Shown piece after piece: positions 29,430 to 29,492 of a DNA stretch of 29,492 nucleotides. The stretch comes from Chara braunii (Eukaryota; Streptophyta; Charophyceae; Charales; Characeae). The stretch spans positions 2,392,919-2,422,410 of the forward strand of contig BFEA01000046.1 in assembly GCA_003427395.1 (NCBI GenBank), in the 5' to 3' direction. A program made the translations under genes and the position numbers. Position 1 is the first letter of the stretch; each line of letters starts with the position of its first letter. The notes under the pieces were generated by a model that worked only from the letters and a program-made list of their open reading frames with translations, was not told the DNA's origin and did not search any database.

Positions 29430-29492
<63 letters not shown>
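29430..29492 (+). repeat. Terminal A63 run
   Basis: The window ends in 63 uninterrupted As, preceded by several atctaaa or atctaga motifs (29368-29428). It may be a retroposon tail, simple slippage or a contig-end artefact. Confidence 0.9.

Noticed and set aside
1-29492. Bacterial operon, phage or defence system
   Set aside because: There are no long spaced genes or ribosome-binding patterns. All recognisable coding remnants are eukaryotic mobile elements.

Overview
This is a eukaryotic, intergenic, repeat-dominated stretch. It holds no intact cellular gene, rRNA, functional tRNA, operon or CRISPR. The decayed Ty3/Gypsy retrotransposon, tRNA-derived SINE, MITE, DUF7869-type transposon-like pseudogene and long microsatellites all point to a large plant-lineage genome. 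The gag and RT wording resembles elements I remember from the charophyte alga Chara. That is recollection, not a search result.

Layout. 1-765: purine-rich and imperfect repeats with a nested inverted repeat. 766-8000: a degenerate Ty3/Gypsy element on the minus strand. It runs from an LTR-like right copy (6741-8000) through leader (5470-6740), gag (5469-3848), protease (3830-3100), reverse transcriptase (2909-2021) and RNase H (about 1960-1530) to an LTR-like left copy (1469-766). No integrase is visible. The right copy is split by an AT-rich insert of about 530 bp. One end of that insert matches the 3' part of plastid 23S rRNA in antisense, so it is probably transferred plastid DNA. 8000-12380: tandem repeats, microsatellites, a SINE, a fragment of a MITE-like end, and a TTC/GAA-rich tract that switches strand. 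12380-14130: no gene. 14133-14558: a MITE. 14560-17240: a minus-strand DUF7869-type pseudogene with flanking duplicated palindromic blocks. 17281-26088: a non-coding interval bounded by a direct repeat of about 360-430 bp, 8.38 kb apart. 26090-29492: no gene until a 54-bp tandem array (27.83-28.24 kb), then a dense run of short perfect stem-loops (28.6-29.35 kb), a CT microsatellite and a terminal poly(A) run.

The least explained signal is structural. In 17.9-25.6 kb and 28.6-29.35 kb, many short stems of 6-11 bp are perfectly or nearly complementary although their sequences differ. In one family (19.74-20.41 kb) copies share a loop sequence while the stems change in a compensating way. Nothing here forms a coordinated pathway; the recognisable coding remnants are all dead mobile elements.
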